Positions 1 through 12,215 of a stretch of 64,000 nt of DNA are shown here, piece after piece (within the stretch, counting starts at the first letter, position 1; each line of letters begins with the position of its first letter). The notes under the pieces are model-generated. The model searched no databases. It saw only the letters and a program-made list of their open reading frames with translations, and was not told where the DNA came from. The stretch is taken from NCBI RefSeq assembly GCF_002272745.1, contig NZ_NPBD01000007.1, positions 62,001-126,000 on the forward strand, read 5' to 3'. This DNA is from Terribacillus saccharophilus. GTDB lineage: Bacteria > Bacillota > Bacilli > Bacillales > Amphibacillaceae. The position numbers were made by a program, and so were the translations under genes.

Positions 1-245
1 GAGATTAAGAATACCTATTATGTCATAGTCTGCGGGTCTCCATTTGTTTAGATTGTATTGTGCAGGCAATTGGTTAGTTAGAGCCAAGTATTGATTTGAT
101 AGTACTCTTATTCAATTATTATTGTAGCCTATCAGTGCTCGCAAATTTTCTTATTACAAGAAATTAAGCTCTTATTTAATGCATTTAGTGCCAATAATTA
201 TCAATTATCTATTAACCGTACAAGTTGCCTTTTCCTTCATACTTC

Positions 246-404
246 TTATAACAGCCTCTCAAGTTTGTAAGTACCTCTTTTAATAAGTAAAGAATAAACC
301 CCAACTTTTTCGTAAGAATTTAATGGGCAACAATATGCATTAAAAAATATTATTGGTAAGGTTAATATTTTTTGACTTAATTCATTTCTTGTTATATTTC
401 TCAT
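246..404 (-). CDS. Possible 52-residue peptide of unknown function
   Basis: A short reading frame on the minus strand starts with ATG at 404, preceded by a good ribosome binding site (AAAGGTG, eight bases upstream). It encodes 52 residues with a hydrophobic middle (LPIIFF), a Cys-Cys pair in NAYCCP and a basic C-terminal half. I do not recognise the family. It lies beside, but divergent from, a bacteriocin-type peptidase exporter, so it might be a peptide substrate. There is no clear double-glycine leader, which argues against that. It could equally be a chance ORF in AT-rich DNA. Confidence 0.3.
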   Translation of the reverse strand: MRNITRNELSQKILTLPIIFFNAYCCPLNSYEKVGVYSLLIKRGTYKLERLL

Positions 405-766
405 TTATAAAACACCTTTACGTTCTTCATTGGTTCCTTATTCTTGATTTAATTCTTTAAATTAAATAGAAACAAATAAATGATGGAATTAGATTAGAAA
501 TAAGCTACTTTTATTACACCAGAAAGCGACCAAAATAAACACACATAATTGGAGGCATCAAAAGCTTTTCTAGCTTTTCTATCTCCTCAATATTACATTT
601 AATCTTTAAATAATTGGAGAGAATAGAAAGTGAGTTATTAAAACGATGATGACTAATTGAACTTTTCGATATATTTTATTTTGTTGCTATAAAAACAGAC
701 TTTGTTTAGAATATGTGAATTTTGAAAGTTAATAAATATAAAACTTGAGACTGATGGAGTAAACCA
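405..766. other. AT-rich intergenic region upstream of the exporter
   Basis: No convincing gene is seen in this stretch on either strand. It must carry the promoter of the exporter operon. A GGAGG at 551-555 has no start codon at a suitable distance. No double-glycine bacteriocin precursor was found here, so the substrate gene is either left of the window or unrecognised. Confidence 0.5.
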
Positions 767-2950
767 ATGAATTTTAGAAGATATCACTGTGTAAAACAAC
801 TGGATGAGACAGATTGTGGCGCAGCATGTTTAGCTACAATCTTAAGGCATTATGGATCAAAGAAATCCATCACAAAAATTCGAGATATTGCAAGCACCGA
901 TACTGATGGCACTAATGTATTGGGTATGATAGAGGCAGCTGAAGCTTTAGGGTTTTCATCAAAGGGTTATAAGGCTGATAAATCCGTATTTGAACAACAG
1001 CTATCTCTTCCGGCCATAGCACATGTTATGTTAGAGGGGAAGCTGTTACACTATGTTGTTATACATAAGGTTAAGAAAGAAAAAATCATAGTTGCAGATC
1101 CAGGAAAAGGTTTAATTACTTACAATAAAGAAGATTTTTTTGACATTTGGACAGGGATCTTAATCTTCATGGTGCCAAGTGAGAATTACAAAAAACAAGT
1201 AGATGAAAGTAATGTGCGAAGGGATCTTTTTAAATTAGTTTTTAGTCAAAAATCTATTATAGTACATACTGCAATTGCATCATTTATAATTGCGATATTT
1301 GGTATACTGGGTACTTTCTTTTTTCAAACGATTATTGATCAAATCTTACCTAATGGTTTGGAAAACACTTTACATATTATTTCAATAGGACTTATCGTAA
1401 TGTACATATTTCAGGTAGTATTATCAGCCTTTAGACAGTACTTATTGATCTTATTAGGACAAAAATTAAGCATATCTATTATGTTAGGTTACTTTAAGCA
1501 TGTATTAAAGTTGCCTATGAAGTTCTTTAGTACAAGAAAAGATGGTGAAATACTGGCTAGATTTACAGATGCTAGTAAGGTAATTGATGCAATTGTTAGC
1601 GCATCTTTATCTTCTGTACTTGATATACTAATGTTGATAATTGTTGGAGTCGTTCTATATATTCAAAACAGCTCCTTGTTCTTTATAACATTATGTTTGA
1701 TTCCTTTGTATATTATTAATGTTTGGCTATTCATTAAACCCTATGAAGATATTAATAACAAGGAGATGGAGAATAACGCTCAACTTACTTCTAAGATTGT
1801 AGAAACTCTCAGAAGCATAGAAACAATTAAAGCATATAATGCAGAAGACTCTATGTCCAATGAAACAGAGAAACGTTTTGTCAGATTACTAAAGTCATCC
1901 TATAAGCATGATGTAATCGACAATATACAAAATTCTCTTAAGATGTTTTTAGACTTAGCAAGTGGTGCACTTATATTATGGATTGGTGCCATACAGGTTA
2001 TGGAAGGAAATATAACCATCGGTCAGCTAATTACATATAATGCATTATTAGCTTATTTTCTAAATCCGTTACAAAATATCATTGGACTTCAATCAACGCT
2101 TCAATCAGCTACTGTCGCTTCTAAGCGGCTAGGAGAGATTTTAGATGCAGAGCCAGAAATACAAGAATCTAAATTTACAGTCACTAATCCGGCTTTAATA
2201 AGCGGCGGAATAGTATTAGATGATGTTAATTTTAGATATGGAACCAGGGAAAAAGTTTTAAAAAATATATCCTTAAATATTGCAAGAGGAGAGAAAATTG
2301 CTTTTATTGGAGAAAGTGGCTCTGGAAAATCTACACTCACAAAACTCCTTATGAATTTCTATCAAGCCGAGTCAGGAAGTATTTTATTTAATGGTTACAA
2401 CATAAAAGATATAGATATTATTGCACTTCGGGAGACAATAAGCTTTATTCCACAGGAGCCTCACTTTATACAAGGAAGTATCCTGGAGAATTTACTTATG
2501 GGGAACACAGAAATGATAAGCTTTGAAGAAGTAATAGAGATTTGTAAACAAACAAATTTACATGATTTTATTAACGATCTACCGAGAAAATACGACACCA
2601 TCGTCGATGAAGATGGGGCGAATTTTTCTGGCGGCCAGAGGCAAAGATTGGCTATTGCTAGGGCTTTATTACGTAAACCTAGCATTCTTATCATGGATGA
2701 ATCAACAAGTAGCTTGGATTCAACAACTGAACAGGGAATTACCAATATGGTCTATGACCTTGCCGATAACATAACTACTATTATGATTGCACACCGTTTA
2801 AGTACTGTAATGAGGTGTGGCAGAATTGTGGTTATGGAGAAAGGAGAAATCATAGAACAAGGATCCCACGATGACCTCTTAGATAGAAAAGGAAAGTACT
2901 TCGAATTGTGGGAAAACCAAATGCCTTACAAATTGGAGGTGACTTCTTAG
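767..2950 (+). CDS. Peptidase-containing ABC exporter (C39 bacteriocin-type)
   Basis: This is a 727-residue membrane transporter that cleaves a leader peptide and exports the product with ATP. The N-terminal C39 peptidase shows the catalytic triad: Cys17 in LDETDCGAACLA, His95 in LLHYVVIHK and Asp111 in VADPGKG. A membrane domain follows at about 160-440. The C-terminal ATPase carries the Walker A GESGSGKST near 515, signature FSGGQRQRLAIARAL near 620, Walker B ILIMDEST and the H-loop IAHRLST. The length is normal for LagD/ComA-type exporters. The next gene begins immediately after the stop codon, so the two are surely co-transcribed. No double-glycine precursor peptide is visible in the window, so the substrate is unknown. 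Confidence 0.93.
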   Translation: MNFRRYHCVKQLDETDCGAACLATILRHYGSKKSITKIRDIASTDTDGTNVLGMIEAAEALGFSSKGYKADKSVFEQQLSLPAIAHVMLEGKLLHYVVIHKVKKEKIIVADPGKGLITYNKEDFFDIWTGILIFMVPSENYKKQVDESNVRRDLFKLVFSQKSIIVHTAIASFIIAIFGILGTFFFQTIIDQILPNGLENTLHIISIGLIVMYIFQVVLSAFRQYLLILLGQKLSISIMLGYFKHVLKLPMKFFSTRKDGEILARFTDASKVIDAIVSASLSSVLDILMLIIVGVVLYIQNSSLFFITLCLIPLYIINVWLFIKPYEDINNKEMENNAQLTSKIVETLRSIETIKAYNAEDSMSNETEKRFVRLLKSSYKHDVIDNIQNSLKMFLDLASGALILWIGAIQVMEGNITIGQLITYNALLAYFLNPLQNIIGLQSTLQSATVASKRLGEILDAEPEIQESKFTVTNPALISGGIVLDDVNFRYGTREKVLKNISLNIARGEKIAFIGESGSGKSTLTKLLMNFYQAESGSILFNGYNIKDIDIIALRETISFIPQEPHFIQGSILENLLMGNTEMISFEEVIEICKQTNLHDFINDLPRKYDTIVDEDGANFSGGQRQRLAIARALLRKPSILIMDESTSSLDSTTEQGITNMVYDLADNITTIMIAHRLSTVMRCGRIVVMEKGEIIEQGSHDDLLDRKGKYFELWENQMPYKLEVTS

Positions 2951-3472
2951 GTGAAGCGCTCTTTCTTCAGTATTAATGATCTAAGCGAAAGTAGAGAAAT
3001 TTATGAGTCTAAGCCTAAGGCAATTGGTCTTATCTTTTTATACGTACTTATCGCCATGATAATTACAGGTGTATTTTTTAGTTTTTATTACAAAAGAGAA
3101 GTAACTATAGAAGTGAGAGCTGATATTAACTATGCTGAAGTTAGCAGGACTGATAAAGTACTGAAAGCTAAGATATATATACCAAGTCAAGAAATAGCTA
3201 ATATCTCTGTTAATGATGAAGTTAAAATTTTTATTGAGAATACTAATCAGACTTTCAATAGTAAGATTGAGAATATAAGTCCAGATAGTATAAACAATCA
3301 AGAAGGGCAAATGTTTTATATAGCGGAAAGTATTTTAGAAAACAAAGAAACTTCACAAGATAATGAAGTTGCAAAAATTACAACAAATGAGAAGCAAAAC
3401 AATGTTTCAATTATAGTCGATTCTAAAAGATACATTGATTACATCCTTGTTTTGTTAAATTTTAGTAATTAG
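2951..3472 (+). CDS. Very short HlyD-like exporter accessory protein
   Basis: This 173-residue protein has a GTG start directly abutting the exporter stop codon. It has a cytoplasmic N-terminus, one membrane helix at about 24-46 and an extracytoplasmic segment. The segment LKAKIYIPSQEIANI and the C-terminal VDSKRYIDYILVLLNF match the second half of bacteriocin secretion accessory proteins (HlyD/LcnD type). Those proteins are normally about 400-470 residues, with a lipoyl half-motif and a long coiled coil between membrane helix and this region. Both are absent here while the frame stays open. It is either a naturally compact adaptor or the product of an in-frame internal deletion. Assignment rests on the C-terminal resemblance and gene order. 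Confidence 0.65.
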   Translation: MKRSFFSINDLSESREIYESKPKAIGLIFLYVLIAMIITGVFFSFYYKREVTIEVRADINYAEVSRTDKVLKAKIYIPSQEIANISVNDEVKIFIENTNQTFNSKIENISPDSINNQEGQMFYIAESILENKETSQDNEVAKITTNEKQNNVSIIVDSKRYIDYILVLLNFSN

Positions 3473-3558
3473 TTAATTAATTTATTTTTTATTATTTTGA
3501 ACTAAAAGTGTATGACTAATAAGGATTTTTTAAATGCTCCTTTTCAAGTGTGAAAATA

Positions 3559-3810
3559 TTAAAAATGTTCAAAGACTAGCTCTGAACTCAGAAGGACTAA
3601 GGCTTCTCTTTTATAATTTTTCTTATATAAATGAACATAATCCTCGATAGCTAAGGTCAGTTCTTTATAAGTTGAAATCTTCTTCACATAATGAAATTAA
3701 TTTTTTCAACGTACTCCAAACTGCTTTTTGCACCGAGCCCATCTGGTATTTCTATATTTCCTCTGAAAGTGTATTGGGAGATACAGTCACTATGCAGGAG
3801 AGATGTTATG
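3559..3810 (-). pseudogene. Decayed IS3-family transposase fragment
   Basis: The minus strand encodes, in several frames, pieces of an IS3-family OrfB integrase. LHSDCISQYTF (near 3795-3765) corresponds to the HSDxGxQYTS block with a catalytic Asp. VWSTLKKLISL corresponds to the ESFWSTLKKEL block. STYKELTLAIEDYVHLY (near 3680-3630) corresponds to the C-terminal block that ends these proteins. Frameshifts and stops separate the pieces, so no functional enzyme can be made. Terminal inverted repeats were not found. A 62-codon frame on the plus strand here is only its antisense shadow. Bases 3811-4110 hold nothing else that I recognise. Confidence 0.7.
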
Positions 3811-4125
3811 AGTCTATTTCAAGATCTCCAACAATAATATTCATGACGATTGCACTATAATTCAGTTGGTACAAGTAGTTCGGTTAAATCGTCACCCAAA
3901 TCCAAGATAACACTGAGATACAGTTTCTCTAGTTAAAATTTCATCCCGGTATACCTTTCATTAGGTAGCAAGGGCTTTTCTTACAGTAGATAGCAAATTA
4001 CTGTATAGTTCTAAATTTATTTATACTTTTTTCGAGCTACTTATGGATATCGGTTGCTGCTTCAGGAGGCGCTTTTTCATCGTTATCAGGAACATTACAT
4101 ACTAATTTAATACAGGAGGCTGCTT

Positions 4126-5142
4126 ATGCTTACTATCGGTTATATCGGAAATGGAAAAAGCACGAACAGATATCATCTGCCATTCGTTCTACAAAGAGAG
4201 AATATAAAGGTTAAAACAATTTATCGAAGAAATCCTAACCACGATAATTGGGATAAGCTTGCAGGAGTAACCTACACTTCAGATTTAGATGAATTACTGA
4301 ATGACAAAGATATTCAGCTCATCGTAATTTGTACAAAACATGACAGCCATTACGAATACGCAAAACTTGTATTGGAACATAACAAGCATTGTTTGGTTGA
4401 AAAGCCATTTATGGAAACTTCAGAACAGGCAAAAGAAATTTTTGCAATGGCAAAAGAGAAGGGATTACTTGTACAGGCGTATCAAAACAGACGTTTTGAC
4501 AGTGACTTTTTAACTGTTCAAAAGGTTATCGAAGAGGGGAAAATAGGGGACTTGCTTGAAGTGGAAATGCATTATGACTATTATCGTCCCGAAATACCTG
4601 AATCCGCGCATTCCTTTGATCCGGCTGAGTCCTATTTATACGGACACGGCTGCCATACACTAGATCAGGTTATCAGCTATTTTGGCAAGCCAGATCATAT
4701 CCATTATGATGTCAGGCAATTATTAGGACAAGGAAGAATGAATGATTATTTTGATCTGGATTTATATTACGGCACGCTAAAAGTATCCGTAAAATCCAGT
4801 TATTTCAGACTGAAAGAAAGACCTAGCTTCGTCGTTTATGGTAAAAAGGGAAGCTTTGTGAAAGAAACGAAAGATCGTCAAGAAGAACATTTGAAGCTTT
4901 TTTATATGCCTGATAACAAGGATTTTGGAATCGACACACTAGATCATTATGGTGTTCTGACATATGTAGATGAAGAAGGTACCATCCGCGAAGAAAAAGT
5001 AAAATCTGTAGATGGAGATTATGGAAGAGTATATGATGACATTTATGAAGCTGTTATTAATGGTAAAGAAAAGACTATTACGGATGAGCAGACTGTGTTG
5101 CAGATGGAAATGTTGGAGACTGGGGTTAAGAACTTAAAGTAA
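4126..5142 (+). CDS. Gfo/Idh/MocA-family NAD(P)-dependent oxidoreductase
   Basis: This 338-residue protein has an N-terminal Rossmann fold (TIGYIGNGKSTNRYHLPF) and the family hallmark VEKPFME near residue 93, whose Lys contacts substrate and cofactor. The C-terminal alpha/beta domain carries GHGCHTLDQVISYFG, with the usual catalytic His/Asp region. Family members oxidise or reduce sugars, inositols or related polyols in the cytoplasm. The substrate cannot be told from sequence. The ATG start has AGGAGG eight bases upstream. It stands alone, closed by the terminator at 5166-5197. Confidence 0.88.
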   Translation: MLTIGYIGNGKSTNRYHLPFVLQRENIKVKTIYRRNPNHDNWDKLAGVTYTSDLDELLNDKDIQLIVICTKHDSHYEYAKLVLEHNKHCLVEKPFMETSEQAKEIFAMAKEKGLLVQAYQNRRFDSDFLTVQKVIEEGKIGDLLEVEMHYDYYRPEIPESAHSFDPAESYLYGHGCHTLDQVISYFGKPDHIHYDVRQLLGQGRMNDYFDLDLYYGTLKVSVKSSYFRLKERPSFVVYGKKGSFVKETKDRQEEHLKLFYMPDNKDFGIDTLDHYGVLTYVDEEGTIREEKVKSVDGDYGRVYDDIYEAVINGKEKTITDEQTVLQMEMLETGVKNLK

Positions 5143-5165
5143 AATGAAGTACGAATAATATGGAA

Positions 5166-5197
5166 AAAGAGGAGTTGGCACCAGCTAACTCCTCTTT
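5166..5197 (+). terminator. Rho-independent terminator after the oxidoreductase
   Basis: A near-perfect stem pairs AAAGAGGAGTTGGC with AGCTAACTCCTCTTT around a three-base loop and runs into TTTATT. It closes the preceding gene. It also shows that an upstream GTG at 5203 is unlikely to be the start of the next gene. Confidence 0.85.
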
Positions 5198-5292
5198 ATT
5201 ATGTGTTGATCGACACCCGGGTATCCTTTAAGAATCGTTTCCTCATTAAAGCAGATAATAACTCCATACATCACGACTTTGAGGAGAAAATT

Positions 5293-6708
5293 ATGGAGAA
5301 AAAAAGCAAAGGTTTGTCTGCTACGCAGTTAACAATGATGGCGTTGGGGAGTGTAATAGGAGGTTCATTCTTCCTTGGTTCATCGGTAGCCATCCGGGCA
5401 GCGGGGCCTTCCATTATCATTGCTTATATTTTGGCGGGTGTATTGGTTTACTTCATCTTGTATGCTTTGTCAGAGATGACGGTGGCCAATCCTTCCATGG
5501 GATCATTCAGCACCTTTGCTGCTCAGAACCTTGGGCAAGGAGCAGGATTTGTAGTTGGCTGGCTTTATTGGACGGGAACAATTTTGTCTATGTCGAGTGA
5601 GGCTACCGCAATCAGTATTTTATTCCGGCAGTGGTTCCCCAATGTCTCCATCGCGTTACTTGGGGGATCGGTTATTATTGGCGTGACGCTTATTAATTTA
5701 TTGGGTGCTGATAAACTTGGCAAGCTGGAGAGTGCGCTCTCTGGTGTTAAAATATTTGCCATCATCTTCTTTATCGTTACAGCTATTGTATTGATCTTTG
5801 GATGGCTTCCAGGATCAGGACCGGTTGGAGCAGGAGCGCTGACCGATGAGCCGCTGATGGCGGGTGGTCTCCGTGGTCTAGCCGGAAGTATGCTGCTAAT
5901 CGTTTTTGCTTATGCAGGTTTTGAAATTATCGGACTTGCTGCCTCTGAAGCGGAGAATCCACGTGAAACAATTCCAAAAGCAATTCGTTATACAGTTTTT
6001 TCTCTAGTGGGTCTTTACGTCCTCTATGCTGCTGTATTGCTGCCGCTTATTCCAACTGCATCACTGAATGAAAACACCAGTCCGATGGTTGCTTCCCTTA
6101 ATCGCTGGGGCATTGGCTGGGCAGGAACTGCTATTAACATCGTTCTTATTTCAGCCATTCTTTCAGCGATGCTGGCAGCCATCTTTGGACTAGGCAGGAT
6201 GATTCGATCCCTTACTGAGGAAAGACATGCGCCGAGCTGGCTAAGAGATAAAGGAGATGTCCCTTATCGCGGGATTTTGTTTTCCGGACTTGCTATGCTG
6301 GTGGGGTTGGGATTTGGTCTTATGTTTCCAAGAGCATATTTAGTCTTAATCAGTACCGGAGGGTTTGCGTTAATCTTCACTTACGCCGTCATCATGGCAA
6401 GTCATATTCGCCACCGTAAAAAGCACGGCTGTCCACCGAATGGTATTTGCCAAATGCCGGGGTTTCCCTATAATTCCTGGATAGCTCTAATAAGCATGAT
6501 TATCGTTTTGCTCTGTATGCCGTTTATTCCAGGACAGGAAACGGGCTTGATTTCCGGGATTGTCATGGTTGTATTTTATACGCTTGTTTATTTGGCTGTA
6601 CGATCACGTAATCGAAGAAAAGCAGCTTTTGGTCCGCCTCTGCAAAACCTGGTCACCGAATTTTCCGAAGAACTGACTGAGGATGATGAGGGAAAAGAGA
6701 AAGAATGA
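5293..6708 (+). CDS. APC-superfamily amino-acid permease
   Basis: This integral membrane transporter of 471 residues imports an amino acid or related compound, probably by proton symport. About twelve hydrophobic helices are evident. The first holds the typical GSVIGGSFFLG substrate/ion-binding loop, and the helix-6 region contains AYAGFEIIGLAASEAENPRETIPKA, shortened here to its conserved core FAYAGFEI and ENPRETIPKA. The open frame extends back to a GTG at 5203. I chose ATG 5293 because GAGGAG lies just upstream and the extra 30 residues are hydrophilic and directly follow a terminator. The substrate is unknown. An acidic C-terminal tail (EELTEDDEGKEKE) is unusual but not informative. Confidence 0.88.
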   Translation: MEKKSKGLSATQLTMMALGSVIGGSFFLGSSVAIRAAGPSIIIAYILAGVLVYFILYALSEMTVANPSMGSFSTFAAQNLGQGAGFVVGWLYWTGTILSMSSEATAISILFRQWFPNVSIALLGGSVIIGVTLINLLGADKLGKLESALSGVKIFAIIFFIVTAIVLIFGWLPGSGPVGAGALTDEPLMAGGLRGLAGSMLLIVFAYAGFEIIGLAASEAENPRETIPKAIRYTVFSLVGLYVLYAAVLLPLIPTASLNENTSPMVASLNRWGIGWAGTAINIVLISAILSAMLAAIFGLGRMIRSLTEERHAPSWLRDKGDVPYRGILFSGLAMLVGLGFGLMFPRAYLVLISTGGFALIFTYAVIMASHIRHRKKHGCPPNGICQMPGFPYNSWIALISMIIVLLCMPFIPGQETGLISGIVMVVFYTLVYLAVRSRNRRKAAFGPPLQNLVTEFSEELTEDDEGKEKE

Positions 6709-6718
6709 ATGGATTAAA

Positions 6719-6757
6719 GAAACCGCCGTATCCTAAAGGGACCGGCAGTTTTTTTGC
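6719..6757. terminator. Terminator between convergent genes
   Basis: Hairpin AAACCGCCG...CGGCAGTTT, with one internal mismatch, is followed by TTTTTTT on the plus strand. It lies between the permease and the convergent DUF421 gene and may serve both. Confidence 0.7.
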
Positions 6758-6789
6758 CTTAATATAGATGGAAAATGTGACCTCAAAAA

Positions 6790-7503
6790 CTAGCGATACA
6801 AGAAAACATTTAAATTCTCATTCTTATCAGTTGTAGCAAGCAGTACGTTTTTTACTTCTGTCTGGTACGCACTGTTCAAATAAGACACAATCCACGCTTC
6901 ATCCTTTGTGGTTTCTGCTAATTCTTCATAAATAATTTTCCCATCTTTTATGATTGTTCGTGGCAGATAAAAAGGCTGCACTTTTATCTGCATCGTTTCT
7001 GGTGTGACCGGTTCATATTTAGGATCTAGAAAGAAGGAAATTCTTCCTTCCGCTTCCCAAAGTGCTAGAGCCACTTTCTTTATATCCACTACTTTTCCTT
7101 TTCTTAATTCTTCTAATAGAACGTCTATCGATATTCTGGCATGACGTAAACCTTTATAGAGAATCTCTCCATCCCGAACAACTGGGATAGGCTTATGATT
7201 GATTAATTTCCGAAACCAAGGCCATTTTAAGATAAGAAATATCCCTCCCAAGTATAAGACCACCAATACGATGGTTGTAACAATGGATCCTTTGAGTCCG
7301 AGTTCTTCATCGGATAAAGGATGGGCAATAATATTTCCAACAACTAATGCAATGACAAAATCAAGGAGTCGCAGCTGCGAGATAGACCGCTGACCAAGAA
7401 CTTTAGCAACGATCAATAAAAAGACAAAAGAAACGACCGCTCGAAGTACCCATTCAAAAGTAGTAAGTGTTTGCTGGCTATGTAAAAAATCCAAATAAGG
7501 CAC
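6790..7503 (-). CDS. DUF421 (YetF/YcaP-family) membrane protein
   Basis: This 237-residue protein has three N-terminal membrane helices (about 17-105), with the conserved LGQRSISQLRLLDFVIAL and IVGNI-type segments. A cytoplasmic DUF421 domain follows, recognisable from PIPVVRDGEILYKGLR and from PRTIIKDGKIIYEELAE. In Bacillus, YetF-type paralogs are made in spores and growing cells. Their biochemical role is not established and nothing here adds to it. The GTG start at 7503 gives the full first helix. Its ribosome binding site (AAAGGA) is very close, so a TTG nine bases downstream is an alternative. It is monocistronic. Confidence 0.88.
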   Translation of the reverse strand: MPYLDFLHSQQTLTTFEWVLRAVVSFVFLLIVAKVLGQRSISQLRLLDFVIALVVGNIIAHPLSDEELGLKGSIVTTIVLVVLYLGGIFLILKWPWFRKLINHKPIPVVRDGEILYKGLRHARISIDVLLEELRKGKVVDIKKVALALWEAEGRISFFLDPKYEPVTPETMQIKVQPFYLPRTIIKDGKIIYEELAETTKDEAWIVSYLNSAYQTEVKNVLLATTDKNENLNVFLYR

Positions 7504-7692
7504 ATCCTTTGTCCGAAGGGACTACATAATTTCATTCATTATTACTATTATCTCCCGTTGAATCCATGGGTATCCTTTAAGTTTATGGAAGCGATGCAGT
7601 GGTTCTTGTGCTTCAATCAGGAAGTATTATCTTTAAGCTGTCTTACATTTTTGGATAAACAAAACAGGTTTCTATAATTATCACCAATAAAA

Positions 7693-7706
7693 TGTTGACG
7701 CTTACA
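7693..7706 (+). promoter_or_regulatory. cre-like site over the beta-glucoside promoter
   Basis: TGTTGACGCTTACA matches the CcpA consensus TGWAANCGNTNWCA at 12 of 14 positions and overlaps the -35 box. This is the expected placement for catabolite repression of an aryl-beta-glucoside operon. Confidence 0.6.
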
Positions 7707-7723
7707 TTTTTGTGTTTTATACT
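7695..7723 (+). promoter_or_regulatory. SigA promoter of the beta-glucoside operon
   Basis: TTGACG at 7695-7700 and TATACT at 7718-7723 are separated by exactly 17 bases. Each is one mismatch from the SigA consensus. Transcription would start near 7730, leaving a leader of about 130 bases that contains the antiterminator target. Confidence 0.85.
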
Positions 7724-7745
7724 GAAGTCAGTTAAATAAAACCAT

Positions 7746-7776
7746 TAGACATGTGACTGGTAATGCAGGCAGGATC
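7746..7776 (+). promoter_or_regulatory. Ribonucleic antiterminator (RAT) bound by LicT
   Basis: The leader contains ACATGTGACTGGTAATGCAG followed by GCAGGATCT. This closely follows the LicT/SacT RAT pattern (GGATTGTTACTG...GCAGGCAAAACC). Its 3' part overlaps the 5' arm of the following terminator, so the two structures exclude each other. The cognate regulator is encoded at the end of the same operon. Confidence 0.8.
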
Positions 7777-7820
7777 TAATTCGGCAAGATTTATTCATTT
7801 GCCGTATTAGGTCCTTTTTT
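7771..7820 (+). terminator. Leader attenuator of the beta-glucoside operon
   Basis: AGGATCTAATTCGGCAA pairs with TGCCGTATTAGGTCCT across a loop of about 12 bases and is followed by TTTTTT. It would stop transcription before the PTS gene unless the antiterminator protein stabilises the overlapping RAT. Confidence 0.85.
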
Positions 7821-7862
7821 GTTTTCTTTCTACCCGTCGCATCGAGAAAGAGAGGGTTAGGA

Positions 7863-11170
<3,308 letters not shown>

Positions 11171-11194
11171 TAGATACACCGCAGAGGATAGGTG

Positions 11195-12049
11195 ATGCCG
11201 ATGATTAAGATCAAAAAAGTGCTCAATTCCAGCGTTGTGCTGGTAGAGGGTGAGGAAAAGCAAGAATATATCCTATTCGGCAAAGGAATCGGCTATGGCC
11301 AAAAAGCCGGCAGCATCATCAAAGAGGATCAGGCTGACCAGACTTTTATGCCGATTGAAAATGCCAAGGCCAAGGAGTTTCTGCGTCTTTTGGACTCCAT
11401 TCCGCAAGCATTTATCGACCTGACACAGCAGATCGTCCATCACGCCGAGCAGCAGCTCGGCACAAAGCTGAACACCGGCATTTATTTCACGCTTATGGAT
11501 CATTTGCATTTCGCGGTTGAACGCTATAAAAAGAATATTAATATCACGAATCGTGTGTTCTGGGAAATAAAGAATTTTTACCAAGAGGAATTTGAGGTAG
11601 GCACGTACGCCCTACAGTTGATCAACAAGCGGTTCCAGATCGAGCTGCCGAAAGAGGAAGCAGCAAATATCGCCTTCCACTTAATCAATGCTCAAGGCGA
11701 AAAGCAGGAATCCAACGACGGGATGAAATACGCTAAAATGATTGGCGGCATCGTCAACCTCGTCAGATATGCCCTGCAAATTAAAATGGACACTGACAAC
11801 ATCCATTACGGCCGCTTCATTACACATGTGAAATTCTTCGTCGAGCGCTTCTACGCAGACAGTATGCTCGACGACCCAGAAAATCTATTGTTCGAACAAA
11901 TCGCCAACCTGTATCCACAAGCCATGGACATCGCCTTCAAGATCGAGAATTACATCTCACAAGTTCACGGCACGATGCTGCCGAAGGAAGAGCTTGCGTA
12001 TCTAGCAGTGCATATTCATCGATTGGCATCATATCAGCAGTTGAAATAA
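11195..12049 (+). CDS. licT: BglG/LicT-family transcriptional antiterminator
   Basis: This RNA-binding regulator of about 284 residues has an N-terminal CAT RNA-binding domain (IKIKKVLNSSVVLVEG and FGKGIGYGQKAG). PRD1 (about 65-170) carries the conserved His in DHLHFAVERY, and PRD2 (about 171-280) carries HVKFFVERFY and LAVHIHRL. Phosphorylation of PRD histidines by the PTS sets its activity. It should bind the RAT at 7746-7776 and allow readthrough of its own operon. ATG 11195 has AGAGGA seven bases upstream. ATG 11201 gives the start seen in most homologs and is a close alternative. Confidence 0.92.
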   Translation: MPMIKIKKVLNSSVVLVEGEEKQEYILFGKGIGYGQKAGSIIKEDQADQTFMPIENAKAKEFLRLLDSIPQAFIDLTQQIVHHAEQQLGTKLNTGIYFTLMDHLHFAVERYKKNINITNRVFWEIKNFYQEEFEVGTYALQLINKRFQIELPKEEAANIAFHLINAQGEKQESNDGMKYAKMIGGIVNLVRYALQIKMDTDNIHYGRFITHVKFFVERFYADSMLDDPENLLFEQIANLYPQAMDIAFKIENYISQVHGTMLPKEELAYLAVHIHRLASYQQLK

Positions 12050-12072
12050 AAAAAGAACAGTAAATACTCAGA

Positions 12073-12128
12073 AACCCGACCTAATGCAAATCTTCCCATA
12101 CAGATTTGTAACATAGGACGGGTTTTCT
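12073..12128 (+). terminator. Terminator of the beta-glucoside operon
   Basis: A long hairpin has AACCCG...CCTA-TG and AAATCT paired with AGATTT, CATAGG and CGGGTT, followed by TTTCTTC. It ends the bglP-bglA-licT transcript. Confidence 0.8.
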
Positions 12129-12215
12129 TCTAGCTGGAATGCTCTTATCCCAGTCTCTTACTCATGTAAAAGTAATATATAACTCTCGACACATTCATAT
12201 AATACAATAGCTTAT

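Noticed and set aside
3672..3860. 62-codon open frame on the plus strand
   Set aside because: It is antisense to the decayed IS3 transposase and has no ribosome binding site.
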